DNA from: Rapana venosa
Taxonomy: Eukaryota; Mollusca; Gastropoda; Neogastropoda; Muricidae
Direction of reading: 5' to 3'
Assembly: GCA_028751875.1 (NCBI GenBank)
Contig: CM054145.1
Span: 10,543,740-10,607,739 of the forward strand
Length of the DNA stretch: 64,000 bases
The translations under genes and the position numbers were made by a program. How positions within the stretch are numbered: position 1 is the stretch's first letter; every line of letters starts with the position of its first letter. The notes under the pieces are model-generated. The model did not search any database, was not told the DNA's origin, and saw only the letters and a program-made list of their open reading frames with translations. Below are positions 24,325 through 35,046 of the stretch, piece by piece.

Positions 24325-24406
24325 GGTTTAGTGGTCTAGAAATAAGCAGCGGTCTGAAAGGGGTACGGGTTCCATTCTAGTCACAAACCGGGAAAAGCCC
24401 TTCTGT
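24325..24406 (+). mobile_element. tRNA-like SINE head
   Basis: TTTAGTGGTCTAGAA (24,328-24,342) resembles a tRNA box A and GGGTTCCATTCTAGTC (24,367-24,382) a box B, with about 35 bases between their inner edges. It lies just upstream of another tRNA-headed SINE and may be a partial copy. Confidence 0.5.
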
Positions 24407-24411
24407 CTGGA

Positions 24412-24705
24412 GGACGGGATAGCCTGGTGGTTAGAGTGATTTGCTCGTCTTGCTGCCCCGGGTTGGGAATCTCTTTTAAAGGGTGTTTTCTTGGAGTAAA
24501 GTCAGTATGACCCCAAATCACCCTTAAAAATTTCCTTTTCGGTGAGACTAAAAACCCGGGCCCCCGTGTGCGAACCACGCAAAAAATCTTCCGAAAACCC
24601 CTGTTCCCCTTTGGGAAGAGTAGGTTTCATTGTTTTTGCCGGTGGAAAGGGGGGACAATTTAAAAACTGCATACCCCAGGGGGGAAACTAGCGAAAAACA
24701 AGCAC
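24412..24705 (+). mobile_element. tRNA-headed SINE, copy e
   Basis: Box A-like TAGCCTGGTGGTTAGAGTG (24,420-24,438) and box B-like GGGTTGGGAATCTC (24,460-24,473) form a tRNA-related head. After about 55 bases the shared SINE core follows: GGTGAGACTA, GTGTGCGAAC, CTGTTCCCCTTTGGGAAGAG, AGGTTTCATTG and GCCGGTGGAAAG. Homopolymers are expanded compared with copies right of the gap. The element shows that the core found alone elsewhere belongs to a Pol III-type SINE. Confidence 0.7.
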
Positions 24706-24984
24706 AAAAATTTCTTAAATTCCTTTATCTTTCGAAAATAAAAAGGGAAAAATAAATAAAAAAAAAAAATACAAGGGTTTTGAACCGTTGTCTCCCTTTT
24801 TGTGGTTTTTTTTTAGGGGAAACAAAACCACAAAAAAACCGGTTTTTCTGCGGGCAACCCCGTATTTATGCCTTTCAAAAACCACGGGGAAAAAGGGAAA
24901 ACGCCCTGGCAAAATTTTTTGGAGAAAAACCCAAATTTCCCCAAAAGGTTTAGAGGGAAAGAAAAAAGGAAAAAAAAAAAAGAA

Positions 24985-25250
24985 CTGTTGAGGGGGGTGG
25001 GGTAGCCTGTGGTTAGAAAAGTTGCGCTCGTGGGTCTGACAGCCCCAGTTTTGAGCAACCAAACCCGGGGGGCCCGTTCCCAAGAGGGGTTTTTCCCCTG
25101 GAGTTAAAATCAGTGCCCGAAATCCACTCCCCCCAAAAAATCCCTTTGGGAGACTATAAACCCAGGTCCCGTGTGCGAAGCATGAAGAACATTTGCTAAA
25201 CACGTTTTTAAAAACCCGTTTCCCCGTTTTGAAAAAAATGGATAAGAAGC
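24985..25250 (+). mobile_element. tRNA-headed SINE, copy f
   Basis: Box A-like TAGCCTGTGGTTAGAAAA (25,003-25,020) and a decayed box B near 25,045-25,060 are followed by CCCTTTGGGAGACTATAAAC and GTGTGCGAAGCATGAAGAAC, the start of the shared core. The 3' part fades into noisy sequence before the assembly gap. Confidence 0.65.
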
Positions 25251-25351
25251 CCTTTAAAAAGGAGGCAAAAACTCTTTTTTTTTTTAAAAAAATTTTTTAA
25301 AAAAATTTTGCAGTGTTTGTCGTTTTTAGTCCTACCCCCCAAGGGAAGGGG

Positions 25352-25851
25352 NNNNNNNNNNNNNNNNNNNNNNNNNNNNNNNNNNNNNNNNNNNNNNNNN
25401 NNNNNNNNNNNNNNNNNNNNNNNNNNNNNNNNNNNNNNNNNNNNNNNNNNNNNNNNNNNNNNNNNNNNNNNNNNNNNNNNNNNNNNNNNNNNNNNNNNNN
25501 NNNNNNNNNNNNNNNNNNNNNNNNNNNNNNNNNNNNNNNNNNNNNNNNNNNNNNNNNNNNNNNNNNNNNNNNNNNNNNNNNNNNNNNNNNNNNNNNNNNN
25601 NNNNNNNNNNNNNNNNNNNNNNNNNNNNNNNNNNNNNNNNNNNNNNNNNNNNNNNNNNNNNNNNNNNNNNNNNNNNNNNNNNNNNNNNNNNNNNNNNNNN
25701 NNNNNNNNNNNNNNNNNNNNNNNNNNNNNNNNNNNNNNNNNNNNNNNNNNNNNNNNNNNNNNNNNNNNNNNNNNNNNNNNNNNNNNNNNNNNNNNNNNNN
25801 NNNNNNNNNNNNNNNNNNNNNNNNNNNNNNNNNNNNNNNNNNNNNNNNNNN
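25352..25851. other. Assembly gap of 500 N
   Basis: Exactly 500 Ns, a common default scaffold gap size, so the true distance is unknown. Left flank is noisy, right flank is clean. All open frames crossing it are meaningless. Confidence 0.98.
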
Positions 25852-27700
25852 CATTACTGTTTCCACCTCCTACGACGGGGACGGGGACGAGGGGTCGGGC
25901 TTTAGGAGGCAAGAAGAAACAGCAAGCAGGTGGTGAGAGCATCAAAGGAGGCTTCATGGAAAAAGTATGGTGAAGAACTTAGCGAAATGTGTAAACACTC
26001 CCCAAGAGAGTTCTACAAAGTGTAAAAGCCATGCGAGTACGGGACAAACCCTTTGACCCCACCACTGCGATCAACGATGCAAACGGACAGCCACTGCAGG
26101 AAGAGGATGAGATCATACAGAGATGGGAAGACTACTTTAAAGACCTTCTAAACCCATCAGGGGCGACTGACACACAATCACAATTCACTCCTAACCACCC
26201 AGACCACTCCGAGCCCACCGTCTTGGAGTGTGAAGTAAGAAGGGCCATCAAGATTAGCCCTAAAGGAAAGGCAGGAGGTGCAGATGACATAACAACAGAA
26301 GCCACCCTGGCCTGTGGAGAGACTGGAGTCAAATGGATCAAAACCATCTTCCAAAAGGCATGGGAGGAAAGAAGAGTTCCAGGAGACTGGCAGAAAGCTA
26401 TTGTAGTGCCAATATGGAATCGAAGGGCAGTAAAAAGGACTGTAGTAACTACGGGGGCATTTCACCTCTCAGCCATGTAGGAAAGATGTACGCAAAAATC
26501 CTAGAGCAGTGCTCCAGAGCAAAAGCAGAACACCTACTGTGTGATGCTCAGTTTGGCTTCAGGAAAGGGAGAGGCTGTACTGACGCGATCTTTGCACTGA
26601 GACAACTGAATGAGAGAGCTCTTGAGTACAATCAAGCACTCCACCTAGTATTTGTTGACCAAGAAAAGGCATTTGACAGAGTGAACAGAGATAAACTCTG
26701 GAGGGTCCTGGAGCAGTATGAAATCAAAGGGCAGCTCTTAGATAACATAAGAGCTGTATACAACAACAGCAAGAGTGCAGTTCACACTCCAAGTGGACTT
26801 TTCAACTGGTTCCCGGCTGCGTCCTTCCCCCTATGCTCTTCATCATATATATGGACCAGATCACAAAGGAAGTCAACTCAGACCTGGAGGCACTCAATGA
26901 ACTTCTGTTTGCTGACGATCAAGTCATGATCAATGACAACAAAGACAAGCTGCAAGAGCACAAAGACCAGCTCAATACATGCTGTGAAACCTATGGTATG
27001 AAAATCAGTGTAAGCAAGACCGAAGTCATGACAGTCAGTAGAACTCCAGAAAAGCTCAAAATCAACATCAACGGAGCCCAACTAAAGTGGACAACTGAAT
27101 GTAAGTACTTAGGCAGTGTATTCACAGAAGATGGAAAACTGGACAGAGAAATAGAAACACGATGTCAGAAAGCAAACGCAGTAAGCTATTAACTTGCCCC
27201 ACTTCTGCGAAATCCCAACATCCCTATGAGCACCAAGGCAAAGCTGATCAACGCCATCTTCCTGCCAACCCTCACTTACCAGTGCCAGACATGGCCCCTG
27301 ACAAAAGCCCTGGAGCAGAAACTGGTAACGTGTGAGATGAAGTGCTTGAGGAAAGCCTTCAACAAGACCAGGAGAGACAAGATATGAAACGAGGTGATCA
27401 GAGACATGGTAGGAGTCACACCCGTCCTACACCATATTGAACAACAACGAACCAAGTGGTTCGGGCATCTCACACGGATGCCGCCAAACCAGCCATCCCT
27501 GCGTGCTTATAACTTGAGGTACTCTGGCTCGAGGGCCAGAGGTAGGCCCAGACGACGCTGGAGTGATTCCTTGGCAGAAACACTGAAAGTCCATGGATTG
27601 TCCCTCCTCCGAGCTACCTGCCTTGCTGCAGACAGACAGTTATATCTCCCCGCGACGCCACAGAGTACAAGCGTAAGGAAAAAGTAAAAGTAAAGTAAGT
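25852..27700 (+). mobile_element. 3' part of an RTE-like non-LTR retrotransposon
   Basis: Everything from the gap to about 27,700 is one decayed LINE. It contains the linker before reverse transcriptase, the reverse transcriptase and the C-terminal domain of ORF2. The endonuclease and 5' end lie in or beyond the gap. The 3' end is AAAAAGTAAAAGTAAAGTAAG (27,679 onward), a short tandem tail as seen in RTE-type elements, and passes without a break into the satellite. Clade assignment rests on the C-terminal pattern and tail; a related clade is possible. Confidence 0.85.
25912..27687 (+). pseudogene. LINE ORF2 reverse transcriptase, broken
   Basis: The intact protein would copy the element's RNA at the target site (target-primed reverse transcription). 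Visible in order: the linker ASWKKYGEELSEMC (from 25,951); WEDYFKDLLNP (from 26,124); VPGDWQKAIVVPIW (26,376-26,417); DCSNYGGISPLSHVGKMY (from 26,438); GFRKGRGCTDAIFALRQL (from 26,552); motif A FVDQEKAFDRV with its Asp at 26,657; motif C LLFADDQVMI with FADD at 26,908-26,919; ECKYLGSVFTEDGKLDREI (from 27,097); and a C-terminal WFGHLTRMPP...RARGRPRRRWSDSL pattern. Frame changes occur near 26,018, 26,420 and 26,815. In-frame stops are TAA at 27,190 and TGA at 27,385. Around 26,800-26,830 the motif B region (normally a GxxQG-CxLSP type) has lost part of its sequence. It is therefore not functional. Confidence 0.88.
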
Positions 27701-28019
27701 AAGAGGAGTAGTAGTAGGGGTAGAAGTACGAGAGCAGTAGGAGTAGTAGCAGGGTAGTTGTAGGAGTAGTAGTAAGAGTAGTAGTAGTAGGTAATCGTAG
27801 GGTTAGTAGGAGGAGTAGGGGTAATAGTAGGAGTAGTAGCAGGGGTAATAGTAGGGGTAGTAGTAGAAGTAGGGGTACAAGTAGGGGTACGAGTGGTGGT
27901 AGTAGGTGGCGTTGGGGCAGGAGAAAGGGTAGTAGTAGGAGTAGTAAAAGGGGGGGGGGGGGTTAGTAATAGGGGCACTAGTACCCTTCCACCTTCAGAC
28001 GTTAAACTGAAGATATCAC

Positions 28020-28465
28020 CTGCTCCTCTTCTACTCTTACTATCCTTAGTCCTACCCCTACTAGTACCTCTACTACTTTCCCCACTCCTACCTCTACTGC
28101 TACCCCTACTACTACCCTTACTCCTCCTCCTCCTACCACTATCCGTACTACTACCCCTACTCCTACTCTTATTCCTCCTCTTCCAACTACCCATACCCCA
28201 ACTCCAACTACTACCACCATACTTCTACTCCTACCCTTACTTCTTCCCCTACTCCTACTCCTCCTTCTCGTATCCCCCCTTTCTACCCCTACTCCTATTC
28301 TTTTTATCGCTACTCCTCCTACTACTACCCCTACTACTACCCTTACTCCTCCTACTACAACCACATCTCCTTCCCCTACATACTACTACCCCTACTGCTA
28401 CACCTACTCCTCCTACCTCTACTACTACCCCTACTCCTCCTCTTATTACCTCTACTACTACCACT
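28020..28465 (+). repeat. Short forward satellite segment within inverted array
   Basis: A 445-base forward-orientation (CTAC-type) piece between two inverted stretches. It is bordered by non-satellite linkers at about 27,985-28,020 (contains CTTCAG and CTGAAG arms) and 28,466-28,498. Confidence 0.75.
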
Positions 28466-28494
28466 CACAAAATTTGGTATGGAAATCAGCAGGG

Positions 28495-31400
28495 AAAAAA
28501 CAAAAGTAGGGGGAGTAGTAGTGGTAAGAATAGTACTAGGGGTAATCGTAGGGGTAGTAGTAGGGGTAGTTTTAGGGTTAATAGTAGCGTTAGAGTAGGG
28601 ATCGAAGTAGTAGAAAGAGTAGCACTAGGGGTAGGAGTAGGATAGTAGTTGTTGTAAAAGTAGGGGAAGCAGTAGGACGGGGAAATATGGTAATAGTGAG
28701 GGTAGTAGTACGGGAAGTAGTAGGGGTCATAGTAGCGCAATGTAGGAGTAGTACTATGTGTTGTAGTAGGGGTAGGAGTAGAAGTGATAGAGATACTAGT
28801 AGGAGTAGTAATAGAAGTAGTAGGGGGTAATAGTAGGAGTAAAAGTAGTAGTGTGGAAGTAGTATATGTAGTAATAGGAGGTGTAGTAGTAGGGGTAGGA
28901 GTACTGCGAGGGGTAGTAGTGGGGGTAATAGTAGGGATAGTAGAAGGGGTAACAGTACAGGTAAAAGTAGGGGTTGGAGTAGTAGTAAAGGTAGCGGAAG
29001 GGGTAATCGTAGGGGTAGTTGTAGAAGTAGCAGTAGTATAAGAAGTAGTAGTATGGGCAATAGTAGTAGTAGTAGAAAGAGTAGTACTAGGGGTAATCGT
29101 AGGAGTAGTAGCATGGGTAGTAGTAGGGTAGTATGGATAGTAGTAATAGGGGTCATCGTAGGGTAAGAGTAGTACTAAGAATAGTACTAGGGGTTATGGT
29201 ACAGGTGATAGTAGGGGTAGAAGTGGTAGGGGAAGTAGTAGGAATAGTAGCTGGGGTTGTTAGTTGGGGTAAGAGTAGTAGTAGTGGTAGGAGTACTAAA
29301 ACGGGTAGGTTACTAGCAGGGGTAATAGTAGGAGTAGGGTAGTAGTAGTTGTACTAGTAGGGGTAGAAGTGTGGGTAGCAATGGAGTAGTAGAAGGGAAT
29401 ATTGGGGTAATAGTAGGGGTAGTAGTAGGGGAGGTAGTAAGGTAATAGTAGTAGGAATAGTAATAGTAGAGGTAGTAATAGGGGAAGTAGTAGTAGGGGT
29501 AATAGTACAGGGAGTAGTAGGAGTAGTGGTAGAGGTAGTAGTAGGGGTAATAGTACAGGTAGTAGAAGGGGTAGTAGTAGGAGGAGTAGAAGGGGTAGGA
29601 GTCTGAGTAGTAGTAGTGGGGTAGTTGTAGGGGTCTGAGTAGTAGTAGGGGTAGTTGTAGGGGTCTGAGTAAGAGTAGTAGGGGTCTGAGTAAGAGTAGT
29701 AGTGGGGTAGGAGTAGCAGTAGGTGTTGAGTAGGAGGAGTAGTAGTACCAGTAGGTGCAGTATTAGTAGTAGTTCTATTGGTAGTATTTATTTCATTTAT
29801 TTATGTATGGGTTGTAGTAGGGGCGATAATAGTAGAAAAACTTGTAGTAGTAGTGGTCGTCGTCGTCGTAGCAGTAGTAGTAATAGTAGTAGTAGTAGTA
29901 ACAGTAGGGGCAGTAGTAGGGGTAGGAGTAGTAGTAGTACCAGTAGTGGCAGTTGTAGGAGTAGCTCTAGGGGTAGTAGCAGAAGTATTAAAAGGGGTAG
30001 CAATAGGGGTAGTAGTAGGGGTAGGAGGAGCTGGGTAGGAGTACAGGTAGTAGTAATAATAATAATTTATGGAATTTATATAGCGCTGAATCTTGTAAAG
30101 TAACAAATCAAAGTGCTCAGTTGATTGTTTTTTGGCGTGTGTATGCGGTTTGTTAAAATTCTGTCATCTGTTCCCACCGGCACACAATGGCCTACTCTTT
30201 CGAACAGCGGAACAGGATTTAACGTGTGCGCAAGATGGTCTGCATGCGTTCGCACACGGGCCTCAGTTTATAGTCTCATCCGAAGGACTTAAGTAGGGGT
30301 CTTATTAGGGGTAGGAGTGGGGGTAATACTAGGGGAAGGAGGAGGAATAGGGCTGTAGTTGGGGTAGTAGTAGGGGAAGTAGTATTGGAATCAGGGGTAG
30401 AAGTAGAGTAGTAGTAGGGAAACTAGTAGGTGTATGGAAAGTAGTATGGGTACTAGTAGGCGCAGTAGTAGGAGTATGGGGATATCGAGAAGTAGGGGCA
30501 GGAGGAGTAGGGGTAGGCGCAGGGGTATGAGAAGTTGTAGGAGAAGGGGTAGGAGTAGGGGTAGCAGTAGAGGTATGGGTATGAGTAGAGGTAGGGGTAG
30601 CAGTAGAGGTATGGGTATGAGTAGAGGTAGGGGTAGTAGTGGTGGTAGGGATAGTAGGAGGAGTTGGGATAGGAGCATGGGTAGTACTACAGGTAGGTGT
30701 AGGGGTATAAGTAGGAGTATTAATAAGGGTAATAGTAGGGGTAGTAGTAGTGGTAGGGTTGTAGTAGGGGTATGAGTAGTAGGGGTAATAGTAGGAGCAG
30801 GGGTAGGAGTAGTATTAAGAGTAGCAGTAGGGGTAGTAGTAGGAGTAGCAGGGGTAAAAGTAGGGGTAATAGTAATGCTATTAGTAAGAGTAGCAGTAGG
30901 GAAGTAGGGGTTGAAGTAGGGGCTGTAATAAGGGTAAGAGTAGTAGTAAGGGAATGGTAATCGTAGGAGTAATTGTAGGAGTAGTATTAGTAGGGGATGT
31001 AGTAGGGGTAGGAGTACTATGTCATAGTAGGGGCAATATTAGGGGTAGTACAAGGAGTAGAGTAGTAGTAGAGTAGTAGTAGGTGTACTAATAGGGGTTT
31101 TAGTCAGGGTAGTAGTTAGGGATTTAGTAAGGGAAGTAGTAGGTGTACGAGTAGTATTAAGAGTAGTTGTAGGAGTAGTAGTATGGCTAGTAGAAGGAGT
31201 AGAGGTAGTAGTAGAGGGAGCAGCAGTAAGAATAGCACTTGGGGTAATCATAGGAGTAGTAGTAGGGGAAGTATTAGGGGTAAAGTAGCGCAAGGTAGGG
31301 ATCGAAGTAGTAGAACGAGTAGCACTAGGGGTAGGAGTAGGATAGTAGTTGTTGTAATAGTAGGGTAGTAGTAGGGGTAGCAGTAGGAGATGTAGGAGGG

Positions 31401-32935
31401 GGAAATATGGTAATAGTAAGGGTAGTAGTACAGGAAGAAGTTGGGGTAGTAGCGGTAATAGTAGTTGCAGTACTAGCTGTAGTAGTAGGGGTAGGAGTAG
31501 AAGTGATAGAGAGAGTAGTAGAAGTAGTAGGGGTACTAGTAGGAGGAGTAGTATGGGTAGTAGAAGCGATAGAAGTAGGGGTAGTAGTAGAAGGAGTAGT
31601 AATAGGGGTAATGGTAGGAGTAAGGGTAAGGTAGTAGCAGGGGTAGTAGTAGGAGGGGTAGGTGTAGGAGTCATAGTAAAAGTAGTAGTAGTATAAGTAC
31701 GGGCAGTAGAAGTGGCATGAGTAGTGGTAGTAGGGATAATCGTAAGAGTAGGAGGTGTAGTAGGGGAAGTAGTAGGTGTAGGGACAGTACTAAGGGTAGG
31801 AGTAGTAGAAGTAGCAGAGGTAGTAGTAGGGGTTGGAGGGGTAGGAGTTGTAGTAAGAGTAGGGGCGGTAGGAGGAGGAGTAGAATTGGTAGTAGTAAGA
31901 GGAGTAGTATGGGTACTAATAAGATTAGGAATATTACTAAGCGTAGTAGTAGGGGTAATAGTAAGGGTAGGAGTAGAAGTAGGGTAGGAGTAGAAATTCT
32001 AGCAGTAGGGATAGGAGTAGGGAGTCGCAGTAAGTGTAGTAGTAGGGGTAGGAGTAACAGTAGGAGTAGTAGCAGGGTAGTAGAAGGGGTAGTAATACGG
32101 GTAGTAGGAGTAGGGGTAATAGTAAGAGTAGTACTAAGGGTAATCGTAGGGGTAATAGTAGGAGGAGTAGTAGGAGTAAGAATAGTGGTTGTAGTAGCAG
32201 TAGGGGAAGTAGTATGTGTAGTAATAGGAGGTGTAGTAGTAGGGGTAGTAGTAGGGGTAGGTGTACTACGAGGGGTAGTAGTAGGGGTAATTATAGGGAT
32301 AGTAGTAAGGGTAATAGTACAGGTAATAGTGGGGGTTGGAGAAGTAGTAAGAGTAGTGGCAGGGGTAATAGTAGAGGGTAGTTGTAGGAGTAGCAGTAGT
32401 ATTAGGAGTAGTAGCAATAGTAGGAGTAGTAGTAGAAATAGTAGTACTAGGTGTAATCGTAAAATTAGTAGCAGGGATAGTATTAGTAGGGGTAATAGTA
32501 GGGGTAGGAGTAGAAATAGAGGTAATCATAGTGGTAAGAGTAGGGGTAGGAGTAGTACTAAGAGTCGTACTAGGGGTAATATACAGGTAGTAGTAGGGGT
32601 AGTAGAAGGAGTAGTAGCTGGGGTTGTAGTTGGGTTAAAGGTAGGGGTAGTAGTTGTGGTAGGAGTACTACAAGGGTAGGTTACTAGCAGGGGTAGTAGG
32701 GGTAGGAGTAGGATAGTAGTAGTTGTACTTGTAGGGGTAGAAGTATGAGTAGGGGTAGAAGTATGGAGTAGTAGGAGGGGAGTATAGGGTAATAGTATGG
32801 GTAGTAGTAGGGGAGTTAGTAGGGGTAATAGTAGTAATAGGGGTAGTGATAGGGGTAACAGCAGAGGTAGGAATAGGGGTAGAAGTAGTAGAATGGGTAG
32901 GATTAGTAGTAGGGGTAGGAGTGCCCTACTACTAG
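28495..32935 (-). repeat. Inverted higher-order satellite segment
   Basis: GTAG-type on the + strand. Read on the minus strand the markers come in the standard order: T (32,760), V (about 32,680), G (31,995), C (31,405), S (31,297), D (30,485), SINE (30,291-30,056), M (29,797), T (29,381), V (about 29,310), C (28,690), S (28,597). This gives a repeat of about 3.4 kb between the two T markers and 2.7 kb between the two C markers. Confidence 0.85.
30056..30291 (-). mobile_element. SINE insertion in satellite, copy g
   Basis: About 236 bases on the minus strand. It starts (minus strand) AAGTCCTTCGGATGAGACTA, runs through the shared core GTGTGCCGGTGGGAACAGAT, and ends in a 3' tail containing AGATTCAGCGCTATATAAAT followed by a short (ATT)n tract. 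A 4-base duplication AGTA (30,052-30,055 and 30,292-30,295) flanks it. There is no tRNA-like head, so it is either truncated or a headless subfamily. Confidence 0.8.
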
Positions 32936-32966
32936 GGGTAGGAGTGCCCTACTACTCCTACCCCTA
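32920..32966. repeat. Hairpin at inversion axis 1
   Basis: TAGGGGTAGGAGT (32,933-32,945) pairs perfectly with ACTCCTACCCCTA (32,954-32,966) around an 8-base loop. The satellite changes from inverted to forward here. The motif GGTAGGAGTGCCCTACTAC also occurs at the axis near 37,594. Confidence 0.85.
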
Positions 32967-35040
32967 TTACTACTCTTACTCAGACCCCTACCACTACTAC
33001 CCCTTCCACTACCTCCATTACCCCTACTACTACTTCTACCCCTATTACTACCACTACTATTAGCCCTACTACCTCCCCTACTACTATACTATTAACCTAA
33101 TACTCCCCTTCTACTACTCCATTTCTACCCATACTTCTACCCCTACAAGTACAACTACTACTATCCTACTCCTACTACCCCTCCTGGTAACCTACCCTTG
33201 TAGTACTCCTACCACTACTACTGCCCCTGCTTTTACCCCAGCTACTACTCCTACAACTACCCCTACTTCTACTACCCCTACAACTACCTGTACCATTACC
33301 CCTAGTACTACTCCTACCCCAAATCTTACGATTACCCTATTACTACTTCTACCCCTACTACTACCCCTGCTACTACTTCTACGATTACTCCTGGTACTAC
33401 TCTTTCTACTACTCCTACTATTGCCTCTACTACTACTTCTACTACTCTGCCACTACTCATAATACTACTGCTACGTCCTACGATTACCCCTACCACTACT
33501 CTTACTACTACTCCAACCCCTACTATTACCTGTACTATTACCTGCTACCCATACTACTATCCCTACTATTACCCCTACTACTACCCCTCGTAGTACTCCT
33601 ACCACTACTACTACACCTATTACTAAACATACTATTTCCTCTACTGCTACCACTACTACTACTCTTACTCCTACTATTACCCTTACCCTTAGTACTACTC
33701 TTACTACTCCTCCTACTATTACCCGTATTACTACACCTTCTGATACGCCTGCTACTACTCCTACTGTTACTCCTACCCCTACTACTACACTTACTGCGAC
33801 TCCTTACTCCTATCCCTACTGCTAGAACTTCTACTCCTACCCTACTTCTACTCCTATTATGACTATGACCCCTACTACTACTCTTACAACTACGCCTAGT
33901 AATACTCCTACTCTTATTAGTACCCACATTACTCCTCCTCCTCCTACCCCTACTCTTACTACTACCCCACCTACCCCTACTATTATCTCTGCCTCTGCTA
34001 CTACTCCTACCCCTAGTACTGTCCGTACTCCTACTACTTCCCCTACAACTCCTACTACCACTACTCCTTCCACTTCTACTGCCCGTACTAATACTACTTT
34101 TACTACGACTCCTACACCTACCCCTGCTACTACTACCCCTGCTACTACCTTACCCCTACTCTACCACTACCCCTATTACTACTACCCCTACAAGTACCTC
34201 TACTCCTACTCCACATACTATTACTACTCCTCCTCCTACTACCCCTACCACCACCCCTACTATTACCCTACTCCTACTACCCATACAATTACTACTACTC
34301 CTACTACTACCCCTGCTACTACTACTACCCATACTACCCCTGCTACTACTACTACCCCTACTACTACCACTACTCTATTCCTACCCCTACTACAATGTCC
34401 ACACCTACTTCTACCCCTGCTACTACTCCTACGACTTCCCCCACTACTACCCCTACTGCTACGCCAACGATTACCCCTAGTACTACTGTTACTTCTACTC
34501 CTACCCCTACTATTACCCCTTCTACTAGTCCTACTACTACCAATCCTACCCCTACTTCTACTCCATCTACTATCCCTACGATTACCCCTACCATTTTTCA
34601 TACTGCTACTCTTACCCTTATTACTACCCATGCTACTCCTCCCACTACTACCTCTACTAACCCTATTCCTAACCTTACGATTTCCTCTATTACTACTCCT
34701 ACTACTACTCCTTTTCCTCCTACCCCTGCTACTACTCCTAATACCCCTACTCCTACTACCCCTACTACTTCGCCTACTTACTATTACCACTACTACTTCT
34801 ACAACCACCACCACCACTACCACTACAATAACCCCATCTAGTACCCATGCTACTACTACTACTTCCTCTACCACTATTACTACTACCCCTGCTACTACTA
34901 TTACCCATACTACCCTACGACTATGTCTACCCCTACTACTACTGTACTACTTCCTTACTACTATTACTACCACTCCTACCAACTACTACTACTATACCAC
35001 CACCACCACCACCACCACCATCACCACCACCACCACTACA
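32950..35040 (+). repeat. Forward satellite segment
   Basis: Markers T (33,114), V (about 33,187) and G (33,821) in standard order, then long triplet sequence ending in an ACC/CCA-rich stretch. The 396-codon Thr/Pro frame from 33,859 to 35,049 is a by-product of the ACT/CCT triplets. Confidence 0.85.
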
Positions 35041-35046
35041 GTGGTG
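35031..35046. repeat. Hairpin at forward-to-inverted switch
   Basis: CACCACTACAGTGGTG is palindromic apart from its centre. Orientation changes from CTAC-type to GTAG-type exactly here. Confidence 0.75.

Noticed and set aside
24412..24475. Functional tRNA gene
   Set aside because: Box A and B likeness is present, but no convincing acceptor stem or anticodon arm is visible and the same head is joined to a SINE core in another copy.
25208..25973. Frames of about 190-250 codons across the gap
   Set aside because: They consist mostly of Ns.
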